Positions 1 through 7,982 of a DNA stretch of 19,153 nucleotides are shown piece after piece; position 1 is the stretch's first letter; every line of letters starts with the position of its first letter. This stretch comes from Actinomycetota bacterium (GTDB lineage: Bacteria; Actinomycetota; Actinomycetes; Actinomycetales; Microbacteriaceae). The stretch spans positions 1 to 19,153 of the forward strand of contig JAQBZV010000004.1 in NCBI GenBank assembly GCA_027728145.1, written 5' to 3'. Both the position numbers and the translations under genes were made by a program. Below the pieces are notes generated by a model, which ran no database searches, had not been told where the DNA came from, and saw only the letters and a program-made list of their open reading frames with translations.

Positions 1-192
1 GGAGGATGATCCCCCGCCTGTGGCGTCAACAGAGGCGAGGTGCTCTTTCACAGCGGTCAGCTCGTCGAGCAGGTTCCCCCGGTCTTTAGCGGCTTGAATG
101 AGCTCAGCCCGAAGAGCATTGATGACGCCCTCCACCTCGCTGCGCTTATATCCGCGCAACTCGGTGGTGAACTCTTGCTCTGTATTGGCCAT
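1..192 (-). CDS. DivIVA-like small coiled-coil protein (N-terminal part, cut by window edge)
   Basis: The reading frame opens at an ATG (192-190) and runs without a stop for 64 codons to the window edge, so the C-terminus is missing. The N-terminus contains the segment FTTELRGYKRSEVEGVINAL, which resembles the start of DivIVA-domain proteins (an F...RGY..xEVxxfL pattern), followed by a charged, heptad-like helix to about residue 54 and then a Gly/Ser-rich stretch. DivIVA-family proteins bind curved membrane and organise polar growth or division in actinobacteria; whether this one does so is inference from a short segment. A GGAGAG lies about 13 nt before the ATG, which is long for a Shine-Dalgarno. 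It is divergent from the gene at 343. A generic coiled-coil protein is the main alternative. Confidence 0.6.
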   Translation of the reverse strand, partial: MANTEQEFTTELRGYKRSEVEGVINALRAELIQAAKDRGNLLDELTAVKEHLASVDATGGGSSS

Positions 193-342
193 AGCGACGA
201 TGTATCTCTCCGGAATAAAAGCTGGTTAAACCTCCCCGTAGTGTAGTAGTGGGGGCCAGGTGAGACCAACCCGCTATCGGCTACCCTGGAGAGTCGCCCG
301 GGGGTCCAGAGCCCCCACCAGTGCCAGGGGAGAGGGGAACGA
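193..342. promoter_or_regulatory. Divergent intergenic region with overlapping -10 candidates
   Basis: These 150 bases separate the minus-strand DivIVA-like gene from the plus-strand gene at 343. A TACACT on the minus strand (240-245) and a TAGTGT on the plus strand (239-244) overlap almost completely and are the best -10 candidates for the two directions. No convincing -35 boxes are seen. Downstream on the plus strand lie complementary blocks: GTGGGGGC at 249-256 with GCCCCCAC at 311-318, and a competing GGGGG 300-304 with CCCCC 312-316. A leader RNA from this promoter could therefore fold in two ways. Neither promoter nor structure is certain. Confidence 0.35.
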
Positions 343-2115
343 GTGCGCCTCATTGTTGCCATCGTTCTCCTGGCTGTCTCCACGGTAGCGCTGTCACTGG
401 GAATCGCTCAGCGCACTGTCTTTGATGCACCGGACACCGTGGAATTGTCACTGGAGCTCGAGGCAAGTGCCCCAGCCACCATCATTCACGGCAAAGATTT
501 GCTTGCTTTCCCCGGTCGACAAACCATCACTGTCGAGGGTGGAACGAGTGGGCGTGTTCCCCGCGACGATGGCGAGGGGTTTATCCGGAGTTCCACGGAC
601 CGGGTGTTCGTCGCCTACGGCCGCACCATTGACGTGATGGCCTGGCTGTCGCCAGCCCGACACACTCTGGTCGGGGTCGATGCGGTGGGGAACACGATGA
701 CGGCTCTTCCCCGCTCGGGGGAGCTATACCTTCCGGAACCCTCCGGATCTGATTTGTGGTTTGCCGAGTACTCCGAAACCGGGTCGGTCAGCATATCGAT
801 TGCTGCTCCCGAGGACGTCACGGTGTTGATCATGAGCGATGGTGTACTTCCGGCTCCGCAATCCATCAGCCTCTCCTGGCCGGTGACGAATGAGGCTCCG
901 TGGATCCTTGCGCTCATTGTGGTGGGTTTGCTGACCATGGTCGCGGGCTTTGTGGCGCTGATCTCGTCCTGGATTCACTGGCGCAAAACTCGAGGCCCAA
1001 GGCGTCGAAAGACCAGGCGTCCCCGCGCCAGGGCGCCCAAAGTGCCGCGCGTTAAGCGGCCCTCGTCGATTCAGCCCCGGGGCCGCCGGGCGGCGCGGTT
1101 TGTGGCTATTCCCCTCGCAGCAGTGCTCGGACTCACCGCGTGTTCTCCGACCACAGAGCCCGTGCTCGAGGAAGAGGAGACTCCCGCGAACACCCAGAGT
1201 GTTGCCCCCTACCCGGCGGTGACCGAGTTGCAGTTCTCTCGAATCATGTCTCGTGTGTCGGAGCAGATCCAGCGCGCCGATGAGGAACTCTCGGTGAACA
1301 CCCTCGGAGTGAGGGTGGAGGAACCGACACTGACGGCGAGGCGAGCCGCCTACATCATCCAGCGCGCTGACCCGGAGTCTGGCGTGGTCGTGCCCATCCC
1401 GGCTTCCCCGATTCGCTTGGTGGTGCCGCAGCAGACGACGACCTGGCCACGCAGTGTCTTTGGCATCATCCAGGACGAGGCTGATGAGACGTCACCCTCT
1501 CTCGGAGTGGTGCTCAAGCAGGTTGACGCCCGTTCCCCCTATGAGCTGACCTACGCCATTGTTCTGAACCCGCAGGTTCAACTCCCCGACCTGCCCTCTG
1601 CCACCCTGGGAGCTCCCAAGCTGTCCGCCGAGAGCAAGCTCACTCGAATACCTCCCGGGGAGCTGATTGAGCGCTATGCCGACGTGTTGCGAAACGGCCC
1701 GGGGAGCGAGTTCGCCTCAGACTTTGCTTTGGCCAACGACCCGCTCTATGCGCAGGCCGGGCCCGATGCGGAGGCACTGCGCCAAGAGTCTTTTGGTGAA
1801 ACAGTCCAGGTCACCTGGGAGTCAACTCCCGGGGAGAGCGAAGTGGTGGTGTTCTCCACGGCTGACTCCGGCGCCATTGTGATGGGAACCATTATCGAGC
1901 GAGAGTTGGTCGAGCCACTGCAATCCGGGGCGGCGGTCAACTCGAGCATTGCGGTGCGAGCGCTGACGTCGCTGTCGCAATCCACGCGAGGATTCGATGT
2001 TGAGTCCCAACTGCAAATACTCTGGTACGTGCCCCCGGTGGGATCGCAGGACGCCATTAGGGTCCTCGGTTTCACCTACAGTCTGATTGGTGCCAAGGAG
2101 GTAGAGCGTGAGTGA
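343..2115 (+). CDS. Conserved-looking multi-pass membrane protein with internal lipobox, function unknown
   Basis: I do not recognise this 590-residue protein. It starts at GTG behind a strong GA-rich Shine-Dalgarno (326-337). Visible layout: an N-terminal hydrophobic helix or signal anchor (about 4-22), a probably extracytoplasmic beta-rich domain (23-185), a clear membrane helix (187-212), a very basic linker (214-252; 19 of 39 residues are Lys/Arg), a third short hydrophobic stretch (253-266) ending in LTAC with Cys267, an acidic/Pro linker, and a second large domain (about 285-590) without recognisable motif. The positive-inside rule predicts N-in, domain 1 outside, basic loop inside, domain 2 outside. 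Residues 250-275 look exactly like a lipoprotein signal peptide, although they lie in the middle of the chain. Its stop overlaps the start of the next gene by 8 nt, so the two are probably translationally coupled. It may be a fusion of a membrane protein and a lipoprotein. Confidence 0.85.
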   Translation: MRLIVAIVLLAVSTVALSLGIAQRTVFDAPDTVELSLELEASAPATIIHGKDLLAFPGRQTITVEGGTSGRVPRDDGEGFIRSSTDRVFVAYGRTIDVMAWLSPARHTLVGVDAVGNTMTALPRSGELYLPEPSGSDLWFAEYSETGSVSISIAAPEDVTVLIMSDGVLPAPQSISLSWPVTNEAPWILALIVVGLLTMVAGFVALISSWIHWRKTRGPRRRKTRRPRARAPKVPRVKRPSSIQPRGRRAARFVAIPLAAVLGLTACSPTTEPVLEEEETPANTQSVAPYPAVTELQFSRIMSRVSEQIQRADEELSVNTLGVRVEEPTLTARRAAYIIQRADPESGVVVPIPASPIRLVVPQQTTTWPRSVFGIIQDEADETSPSLGVVLKQVDARSPYELTYAIVLNPQVQLPDLPSATLGAPKLSAESKLTRIPPGELIERYADVLRNGPGSEFASDFALANDPLYAQAGPDAEALRQESFGETVQVTWESTPGESEVVVFSTADSGAIVMGTIIERELVEPLQSGAAVNSSIAVRALTSLSQSTRGFDVESQLQILWYVPPVGSQDAIRVLGFTYSLIGAKEVERE

Positions 2116-3010
2116 TCCGAGGCTTGGCCCCGCTCTCGCGGGAGCCGTCGACTTGTCTGGTCTGGTGAAGAAGAACCAGGCACCGCCACCGGCTGCAGCA
2201 CCGTCCAGCGGACTCGTGCGCGACGTCGATGACCGCAGCGTGGCCGCGCTGGTGGAGCTCTCTAAAACGGTTCCGGTCATTCTCGAGGTTTATGGCGGTG
2301 AGGTGGCCCCAGTTTTAGGCCCCATCATCGAGAGCTATCAGGGGCGTTTCGTCTTGGGCACGGTGCGGGGAGAGTCTGCACCGGAATTGGTGAAGGCACT
2401 GCAGGTCGAGGGAATTCCCACCGTTCTTGCCCTGATTGCTGGCCAGCCTGTTCCCTTGTTTAAGGGCATTCCGGCCGAACAGGAAGTACGCGCAATCCTG
2501 GATCAGGTGCTCGGTTTTGCACAAGAAAACGGCGTCACGGGTCAGGTTGATCCAGGTCCCGCCCCAGAGGCCGAGGGCGACCAGAATGAACCGGCATTGC
2601 CTCCGCTGCATCAAGAGGCGTTTGACGCCTTGAGCCGCAATGATTTGCCCGGCGCAAAAGCCGCCTATCAGAAGGCTCTTGCCGAAGCCCCCGCTGACGC
2701 TGATGCGGCAGCGGGTCTCGCTCAGGTTGAGCTCCTGGAGCGGGTCTACGCCCTCGATGCGGACCAGGTTCGACGTGCTGCTGCCGAGCAGCCCGAGAGT
2801 GTGGACCGCGCGCTGGAGGTGGCAGACCTCGACATTTCCGGAGGGCACGTCGAGGACGCCTTCGTCCGAGTGTTGGGTCTCTATTCGGCTGCCAGTGACG
2901 AGGACAAAGAGCGCCTCCGTGAGCGTTTGCTGACGTATTTCACCATTGTGGGTCAGGCTGCACCCGAGGTGAAAAAGGCACGGGCCCACCTCACCTCCTT
3001 GATGTTCTAG
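2108..3010 (+). CDS. Thioredoxin-fold/TPR protein, CnoX (YbbN)-like, lacking CXXC
   Basis: The 300-residue protein has a disordered Pro/Ala N-terminus (1-38), a thioredoxin fold (about 45-135) and a helical, TPR-like C-terminal half (about 165-300). The thioredoxin fold is shown by the strand PVILEVYGG, the cis-proline loop GIPTV and the following LALIAGQPV strand. Where thioredoxins carry WCGPC this protein has VYGGEVAP, and the whole protein contains no cysteine. It therefore cannot do thiol-disulfide chemistry. The family (E. coli CnoX/YbbN) acts as a holdase that hands clients to GroEL or DnaK; a similar chaperone role is inferred here. The GTG start is preceded by AAGGAGG (2095-2101) with 6 nt spacing and overlaps the upstream stop as GTGAGTGA. 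The cysteine desulfurase gene follows after 7 nt. Confidence 0.85.
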   Translation: MSDPRLGPALAGAVDLSGLVKKNQAPPPAAAPSSGLVRDVDDRSVAALVELSKTVPVILEVYGGEVAPVLGPIIESYQGRFVLGTVRGESAPELVKALQVEGIPTVLALIAGQPVPLFKGIPAEQEVRAILDQVLGFAQENGVTGQVDPGPAPEAEGDQNEPALPPLHQEAFDALSRNDLPGAKAAYQKALAEAPADADAAAGLAQVELLERVYALDADQVRRAAAEQPESVDRALEVADLDISGGHVEDAFVRVLGLYSAASDEDKERLRERLLTYFTIVGQAAPEVKKARAHLTSLMF

Positions 3011-3017
3011 GGCAACG

Positions 3018-4193
3018 ATGGGCGTCTATCTCGACTATCAGGCCACAAGCCCTATGCCCGAATCGGTGCGGGAGGTCTACGTTGACGCCCTTGCCGGCGT
3101 GGGGAACCCCTCCTCCATCCATCAGGCAGGCCAGCGTCAGCGCGCGATCTTGGAAGACGCCAAGGAGCGAATCGCTCGCATTGTGGGGTGCGAACCGATC
3201 GAGATCATTCTCACTTCCGGGGGCACCGAAGCCATCAACACCGCCCTGAAAGGTGCTGTGTGGGCTGCAAAGTCCGCGAGAGGACCAGATACTCCTACGA
3301 CCCTGGTGTCGACGAGGGCCGAGCACCACGCGACGCTCGATGCTCTGCACTGGCTGAGCGCTCAGGAGGGAACAGACATCGCCTGGGTCCCCGTGGATGA
3401 CCAGGGTGTTCTCGACACCGACTCACTCGAAGTGATTCTGGCCGATCACCGACCCGTTATGGTGGCCACCCTCCTGGCCAACAATGAGGTCGGATCGATT
3501 CAGCCGGTCGAGGAGATTGCCAGGCTCTCCCTGGAGGCTGGCACTCCGGTCCACGTTGATGCGATTGCCGCACTGGGATACCTGCCCATCAACTTCGCTG
3601 AGCTCGGAGTCACCGCGATGAGCCTCTCCGCTCACAAGGTGGGCGGACCCGTCGGAGTCGGGGCCCTAGTCCTCTCCCGTCACGCTCCCGAGCTCAGCGC
3701 GTTGATGCACGGGGGAGACCAACAGCGGGGGCGCTCGGGAACCCTGGATGTTGCGGGCGTTGTTGCGTTTGCTGCTGCCCTGGAACTGCGCGAGCAGGGA
3801 CGTATCGAGCACGGTGCGCATCTGGCTGCCAGAAGGGATTCCCTGCGCGAGCAACTGTGTGCTGCTGTTCCCGAAGTGGTGGTGCGCGGGTCTCACGATG
3901 CGAGGCTTCCGGGCAACCTGCACATCACGGTGCCCGGCTGCGAGGGTGACGTTTTGCTCTACCTGCTCGACCAACACGGCATTCAGGTCTCCACCGGGTC
4001 GGCCTGCCAGGCCGGTGTTCCCGAAGCTTCCCATGTTCTCTTGGCGATGGGCCTGAGCGAAGAGACGGCACGCGGAGCCCTGCGCTTTAGTCTTGGCTAC
4101 CACACCACAGAGGACGACATCGAGGCTGTCGCGTCGGTATTTCCCCGCGTTGTCGAGCAAGCTCGAGCCGCAGGGATGGCGTCTGGCCGCTAA
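3018..4193 (+). CDS. iscS: Cysteine desulfurase, IscS/NifS family (PLP-dependent)
   Basis: This 391-residue class V aminotransferase-fold enzyme takes sulfur from L-cysteine as an enzyme persulfide, releasing alanine. It shows the family N-terminus YLDYQATSPMP, the TSGGTEAIN cofactor-binding loop, the conserved His in RAEHHA, NNEVGSIQP, the PLP lysine in SAHKVGGP (Lys207) and the persulfide cysteine in STGSACQAG (Cys330). Length is normal for the family. The ATG lies 7 nt after the previous stop with only a weak AGGG ahead of it, so coupling to the upstream gene is likely. The mnmA gene follows 49 nt later, suggesting that a main task is supplying sulfur for tRNA thiolation; no Fe-S scaffold gene lies next to it. 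The symbol iscS is by family; nifS-like naming would be equally defensible. Confidence 0.95.
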   Translation: MGVYLDYQATSPMPESVREVYVDALAGVGNPSSIHQAGQRQRAILEDAKERIARIVGCEPIEIILTSGGTEAINTALKGAVWAAKSARGPDTPTTLVSTRAEHHATLDALHWLSAQEGTDIAWVPVDDQGVLDTDSLEVILADHRPVMVATLLANNEVGSIQPVEEIARLSLEAGTPVHVDAIAALGYLPINFAELGVTAMSLSAHKVGGPVGVGALVLSRHAPELSALMHGGDQQRGRSGTLDVAGVVAFAAALELREQGRIEHGAHLAARRDSLREQLCAAVPEVVVRGSHDARLPGNLHITVPGCEGDVLLYLLDQHGIQVSTGSACQAGVPEASHVLLAMGLSEETARGALRFSLGYHTTEDDIEAVASVFPRVVEQARAAGMASGR

Positions 4194-4207
4194 CACCGGC
4201 GCTTGAG

Positions 4208-4230
4208 GCCTCTTCCCGGAGGCACTGCCT
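4208..4230 (+). other. Competing small inverted repeats between iscS and mnmA
   Basis: GCCTC (4208-4212) can pair with GAGGC (4219-4223), and AGGCA (4220-4224) with TGCCT (4226-4230). These are short and mutually exclusive. There is no T-run, so termination of the upstream operon is not supported. The second arm ends in the first base of the mnmA -10 box. Confidence 0.3.
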
Positions 4231-4235
4231 ACACT
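4230..4235 (+). promoter_or_regulatory. -10 box (TACACT) for leaderless mnmA
   Basis: TACACT fits the actinobacterial TANNNT -10 consensus and ends 7 nt before the GTG at 4243. Transcription starting there would begin on the start codon. The nearest Shine-Dalgarno-like GGAGG (4218-4222) is 20 nt from that GTG and 14 nt from the alternative GTG at 4237, too far to serve either. No good -35 box is visible. Confidence 0.6.
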
Positions 4236-4242
4236 GGTGGGC

Positions 4243-5391
4243 GTGAAAGTTTTGGCAGCGATGAGCGGCGGCGTTGATAGCGCAGTCGCGGCGGCGCGCG
4301 CCGTGGAGGCGGGACACGAGGTCGTCGGCGTCCACTTGGCGCTTTCTCGGATGCCGGGAACCCTTCGAACAGGGTCCCGAGGGTGCTGCACCATCGAGGA
4401 TTCGATGGATGCCCGACGGGTTGCCGACATGCTGGAGATTCCCTTTTATGTGTGGGATTTTTCGGAGAGATTCGCCCAGGATGTGGTCCAGGACTTCATC
4501 GATGAATACTCGGAGGGTCGAACACCAAACCCGTGCATGCGCTGTAACCAGCACATCAAGTTTCAGGCGGTGTTGGAGCGGGGTCTTGCTCTCGGTTTTG
4601 ACGCCATCGCCACCGGGCACTACGCCTCCGTCGTGGAGGGCCCGCAAGGCAAAGAGCTCCACCGCGCTGCCACGTGGGCAAAGGATCAGTCCTATGTGCT
4701 GGGTGTACTGACCACCGAGCAACTTGAGCATTGCTATTTCCCCCTCGCCACCACCCCCTCCAAAGATGAGGTCCGGGCTGAGGCGGCCGAGCGAGGTTTC
4801 TTTGTCGCAGCAAAGCCTGACAGTCACGACATCTGCTTTATCCCCGATGGGGATACGCGTGGCTGGCTCGCGGAGCGTGTGGGGGAACAGCAGGGTCCGG
4901 TCCTCACCTCGGAGGGCGAGGTGGTCGGGTCCCATCAGGGAGCCCACGCCTACACCGTGGGTCAGCGAAAAGGACTCCAGCTGGGCTTCCCCGCAGCTGA
5001 TGGAAAACCCCGCTACGTGCTGGAGGTCCGACCCAAAACCAACGAGGTCATCGTTGGGCCCAAGGAGGCACTGGCGATCAGTGAGCTGGCGGGCTCTGTG
5101 ATGAGTTTTGCCGGGGCTGACCCGGTCCGCTCGGGACTGGCCGAGGACGCCAGTGACGAGCACGGTTTTGGTTGTGAACCCTTTTCGTGTCACGTTCAGG
5201 TGCGAGCGCACGCTGACCCGGTTGCCGCCAGCGCCCGGGTTTCTGGTGGTGAACTCGTGGTGAGCCTCCTGGAGCCCCTGCTCGGTGTTGCCCCCGGACA
5301 GAGTGCGGTTATCTATGGGGGAACCCGAGTTCTCGGCCAGTGCACCATTGATCGCACCGTGAGTGCCCTGCAGGAGGTCAGCAGTGGCTGA
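4243..5391 (+). CDS. mnmA: tRNA-specific 2-thiouridylase MnmA
   Basis: MnmA activates U34 of Lys, Glu and Gln tRNAs with ATP and replaces the 2-oxygen with sulfur delivered as persulfide. The 382-residue product has the PP-loop SGGVDS (residues 8-13) for ATP, the first catalytic cysteine in TPNPCMRCN (Cys98), the tRNA-contact segment ATGHYA, and the second catalytic cysteine in DSHDICFI (Cys198). The central GxRKGLQ..G segment and C-terminal beta-barrel are present. A GTG at 4237 would add two residues; I prefer 4243 because a TACACT -10 box places the transcript start on it. The desulfurase gene lies just upstream, a natural sulfur donor. The 3' end overlaps dxr by 8 nt. Confidence 0.95.
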   Translation: MKVLAAMSGGVDSAVAAARAVEAGHEVVGVHLALSRMPGTLRTGSRGCCTIEDSMDARRVADMLEIPFYVWDFSERFAQDVVQDFIDEYSEGRTPNPCMRCNQHIKFQAVLERGLALGFDAIATGHYASVVEGPQGKELHRAATWAKDQSYVLGVLTTEQLEHCYFPLATTPSKDEVRAEAAERGFFVAAKPDSHDICFIPDGDTRGWLAERVGEQQGPVLTSEGEVVGSHQGAHAYTVGQRKGLQLGFPAADGKPRYVLEVRPKTNEVIVGPKEALAISELAGSVMSFAGADPVRSGLAEDASDEHGFGCEPFSCHVQVRAHADPVAASARVSGGELVVSLLEPLLGVAPGQSAVIYGGTRVLGQCTIDRTVSALQEVSSG

Positions 5392-6493
5392 GGCCCTGCG
5401 CCGACGTGTCATCATCCTCGGCTCCACCGGCTCCATTGGCACCCAGGCGCTGGAGGTGATTCATCGCAATCCAGAGCGTTTCGAGGTGGTGGGCCTTGCC
5501 GCCGGGAAGAACACAGACCTTGCCCGGTCGCAAGCGGACGCACTGGGCCTTGACCACCGACGTGTGGTGTTTGGGGCTGCGGATGCCACCGCGCTCATTG
5601 GCGATGTGTCCTGCGATGTGGTGCTGAACGGCATCACCGGTTCCGTGGGACTCCTGCCCACCCTGGCCGCGTTGGAATCTGGTGCCACGCTGGCTTTGGC
5701 CAACAAGGAGAGCCTGATTGTCGGGGGCAACCTGGTCTTGGATGCGAGAGTGCGCCCAGACCAGATTGTTCCGGTGGACTCCGAGCACTCGGCTTTGGCT
5801 CAAGCGCTGATGGCCGGTTCGCACTCCGAAGTAGCAAAACTGATTGTGACGGCGAGTGGTGGTCCGCTCCGCGGGCGCACCGCAGAGTCCCTGGCGGGAG
5901 TAACACCCGAGGAGGCGCTCGCCCACCCCACGTGGAACATGGGTCTCGTGGTGACCACCAACTCCGCCACCCTGGTCAACAAGGGCCTTGAAGTGATTGA
6001 GGCTCACCTGCTTTTTGATATTCCCTTCTCGCGCATCGAGGTCACGGTGCACCCGCAATCGGTGGTCCACTCCCTGGTGGAGTTCCACGACGGCTCCACC
6101 CTCGCCCAAGCGTCCCCGCCGGATATGCGGGTTCCTATTGCGTGGGGCTTGAGCTGGCCCGATCGAATTCCCGGCGTGATGCCGGGAATTGACTGGAGTG
6201 AGTCCCACACCTGGACTTTTGAACCCCTGGATGAGGCGGTGTTCAAGGCAGTGTCGATGGCGAAAGACGCGGGTGAGCGAGGAGGGACGTTCCCGGCGGT
6301 GTTTAACGCCGCGAATGAGCAGGCGGTTTATGCCTTCCACCGAGGAGAAATCCCTCTGCCGGGCATTATCGAGGTCATCTCGCACGCACTGGATCACCAT
6401 CAACCCCAGGGGATGTCGGTGGAGGCGGTCTTGGAAGCAGAGCGCGTTGCCCGCGATGTCGCTGATGCGTTCATCACGGCACAGCGTTCCTAA
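5384..6493 (+). CDS. dxr: 1-deoxy-D-xylulose 5-phosphate reductoisomerase
   Basis: Dxr rearranges and reduces DXP to 2-C-methyl-D-erythritol 4-phosphate with NADPH, the committed step of the MEP isoprenoid pathway. The 369-residue chain has the NADPH loop GSTGSIGTQ (from residue 13), NKESLIVGG, the metal-binding Asp and Glu in VDSEHSA (Asp132, Glu134), the [10 protein letters not shown] substrate loop, HPTWNMG, and NAANEQAV near the C-terminal region. The GTG at 5384 is chosen because AGGAGG (5372-5377) sits 6 nt ahead; starts further upstream lie inside mnmA and add an unlikely extension. It overlaps the mnmA stop as GTGGCTGA, indicating coupled translation. It stands ahead of rseP and ispG, the usual actinobacterial order. 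Confidence 0.96.
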   Translation: MAEALRRRVIILGSTGSIGTQALEVIHRNPERFEVVGLAAGKNTDLARSQADALGLDHRRVVFGAADATALIGDVSCDVVLNGITGSVGLLPTLAALESGATLALANKESLIVGGNLVLDARVRPDQIVPVDSEHSALAQALMAGSHSEVAKLIVTASGGPLRGRTAESLAGVTPEEALAHPTWNMGLVVTTNSATLVNKGLEVIEAHLLFDIPFSRIEVTVHPQSVVHSLVEFHDGSTLAQASPPDMRVPIAWGLSWPDRIPGVMPGIDWSESHTWTFEPLDEAVFKAVSMAKDAGERGGTFPAVFNAANEQAVYAFHRGEIPLPGIIEVISHALDHHQPQGMSVEAVLEAERVARDVADAFITAQRS

Positions 6494-6506
6494 AGCTTTC
6501 TAAGCT
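6494..6506 (+). other. Small hairpin after dxr
   Basis: AGCTT (6494-6498) and AAGCT (6502-6506) form a 5-bp stem with a 3-nt loop directly after the dxr stop codon. There is no T-run, so it is at best a weak terminator or RNA end-protecting stem. Confidence 0.25.
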
Positions 6507-6526
6507 CGCTCGTCGGTGGGCTCCAA

Positions 6527-6532
6527 TAGAGT
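6527..6532 (+). promoter_or_regulatory. -10 box (TAGAGT) for leaderless rseP
   Basis: TAGAGT fits TANNNT and is followed by exactly 6 nt and the GTG at 6539. There is no Shine-Dalgarno sequence in the 45-nt gap after dxr. This spacing would start the mRNA at or within one base of the initiation codon. It suggests that rseP has its own promoter despite lying just downstream of dxr. Confidence 0.6.
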
Positions 6533-6538
6533 GTGCGC

Positions 6539-7879
6539 GTGGACACCGTATTGCTCTTCATTCTGGGCGTGGTTGTCGTTGCGCTGGGCCTTGTGGTCTC
6601 TATTGCTCTTCACGAGTGGGGGCATTACTACCCCGCTAAAAAGTTTGGTGTGTACATTTCCCAGTTCATGATCGGCTTTGGCCCCACGCTGTTCTCCCGA
6701 AGAAAAGGGGATACCGAGTACGGGATTAAAGCCATTCCACTTGGCGGATATGTAGCGATGGCGGGGATGTATGCGCCCCAGGGCCCCGACAAGAAAACAG
6801 AGACCTCGACAACAGGTTTTTTTGATCAGGTAGTCGGAGAGTCCTCCCTCACCGAGGCCGCCACCGAGGCCATCACCGAGGTCGAGATCGACTCCCGAAG
6901 TTTTTACCGGCTGCCCTTGCACCGGCGGATCATCATCATGCTCGGTGGACCGGTCATGAACTTATTCATCGCGATTGTGCTGTACGCCTTGGTTCTGATG
7001 GGGTTCGGTGTCCCGTCCTTGAGCCTGACGGTGGGGTCCGTCTCCGAGTGTGTGGTGCCGGCCACGGAGTCCAGGAGCGAGTGCCTTCCTGATGACCCGG
7101 CGGCTCCCGGGGCTGCCGCTGGCATACTTCCCGGGGATCAAATCCTCAGTGTTGCCGGTGAGGACATTGATGAGTGGTTCCGCTTGACCGAGGTTATTCG
7201 GACCTCACCAGGGCGCCCTGTGGACGTCGTGGTGGATCGAGGCGGTGATGTGTTGCAGCTGAGCGTGACGCCGCTGCTGAGCGAGCGCTACGCGTTTGAC
7301 GAGTCCGGTGAGATTCTGGTGGATGAGGCGGGAAACCCCGTCGTGGAATATGTCGGGTTTGTGGGTATTGGATCTTCTTTGGAGAACCAGCGGCAGAGTG
7401 TCATCACCGTTCTGCCAGCGGTCTGGGACAACGTTGTCGGAGTGGTCCGCGTGATTGCCACCCTGCCCCAGCGCCTTGTCGATGTGGCTCAAGCGGCTTT
7501 TGGGCCTGAAGAGCGCGACCCGAATGGTCCTCTGAGTGTCGTGGGGGTCGGGCGGATTGCCGGCGAAATTGCCTCGGTGGAGAGCCTGGCTGTCCGGGAC
7601 CGGATAGCGAGCCTTGTGGGAATTGTCGCTTCCCTCAATGTTGCGCTGTTCGTATTCAACCTCATACCGCTGCTGCCCTTGGATGGTGGGCACGTTGCCG
7701 TGGGACTCTACGAGGGGGTGAAGCGTCGGCTGTATCGGGTGCTGGGGAAGAAGGATCCAGGACCGGTGAACGCCAGTTCCCTGATTCCCGTGACGCTGGT
7801 TGTTGTGGTGATACTGGGGGGCATGAGCCTGTTGCTGATGTATGCCGACATTGTGAACCCGATACGACTGTTTTCCTAG
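6539..7879 (+). CDS. rseP: RseP-type M50 site-2 zinc metalloprotease with PDZ domain
   Basis: Site-2 proteases cut transmembrane substrates within the membrane, classically anti-sigma factors after a first extracytoplasmic cut. The 446-residue protein has the zinc motif HEWGH (residues 25-29) in the first membrane helix, the RRKGDTEYGIKAIPLGGYVAMAGM segment typical of the family, a membrane helix near residue 140, one PDZ domain (about 190-245, around AAGILPGDQILSVAGEDI), and the third zinc ligand in LPLDGGHV (Asp382) followed by terminal membrane segments. GTG at 6539 is preferred over GTG at 6533 because the TAGAGT box lies 6 nt before it; the longer form would add two residues. It sits between dxr and ispG as in most actinobacteria (mycobacterial Rip1 context). 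No anti-sigma partner is encoded in the window. Confidence 0.93.
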   Translation: MDTVLLFILGVVVVALGLVVSIALHEWGHYYPAKKFGVYISQFMIGFGPTLFSRRKGDTEYGIKAIPLGGYVAMAGMYAPQGPDKKTETSTTGFFDQVVGESSLTEAATEAITEVEIDSRSFYRLPLHRRIIIMLGGPVMNLFIAIVLYALVLMGFGVPSLSLTVGSVSECVVPATESRSECLPDDPAAPGAAAGILPGDQILSVAGEDIDEWFRLTEVIRTSPGRPVDVVVDRGGDVLQLSVTPLLSERYAFDESGEILVDEAGNPVVEYVGFVGIGSSLENQRQSVITVLPAVWDNVVGVVRVIATLPQRLVDVAQAAFGPEERDPNGPLSVVGVGRIAGEIASVESLAVRDRIASLVGIVASLNVALFVFNLIPLLPLDGGHVAVGLYEGVKRRLYRVLGKKDPGPVNASSLIPVTLVVVVILGGMSLLLMYADIVNPIRLFS

Positions 7880-7885
7880 GACTCA

Positions 7886-7907
7886 CGGTGCTTGCCTGTG
7901 AGCACCG
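7886..7907 (+). terminator. Terminator-like hairpin after rseP
   Basis: CGGTGCT (7886-7892) and AGCACCG (7901-7907) form a perfect 7-bp stem with an 8-nt loop, starting 7 nt after the rseP stop. The downstream ATTCAGTTTCAC is only mildly T-rich, so termination may be partial or the stem may mark RNA processing. Confidence 0.5.
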
Positions 7908-7939
7908 ATTCAGTTTCACGGCTTAAGCTAAGACCACCC

Positions 7940-7958
7940 GCCTCCAGTATTTGGGGGC
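7940..7958 (+). other. Hairpin in the ispG leader
   Basis: GCCTCCA (7940-7946) and TGGGGGC (7952-7958) form a 7-bp stem with one T-G wobble and a 5-nt loop. It ends about 9 nt before the Shine-Dalgarno of ispG (AAGGA around 7968-7972). No T-run follows, so a role in translation or stability is more likely than termination. No clear promoter is visible in this 103-nt gap; TAAGCT (7924-7929) is a weak -10 candidate. Confidence 0.35.
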
Positions 7959-7982
7959 TCACTTTGGAAGGACGGGGCGAGA

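Noticed and set aside
343..4193. The first three plus-strand genes as a new envelope or redox system
   Set aside because: The order is suggestive, but the thioredoxin-like protein has no cysteine and the desulfurase pairs functionally with mnmA; nothing ties the membrane protein to them beyond the overlap.
4201..4242. Shine-Dalgarno GGAGG at 4218-4222 for mnmA
   Set aside because: It is 14 or 20 nt from the two candidate GTG starts and lies in an inverted repeat; the leaderless reading explains the start better.
4087..5442. 451-codon open frame on the minus strand across mnmA
   Set aside because: It mirrors the codon periodicity of mnmA and flanks, has no recognisable motif, and mnmA has complete catalytic motifs. 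Similar long antisense frames at 5378-6403 (dxr), 8223-9227 (ispG) and 13180-14034 (infB) are rejected for the same reason.
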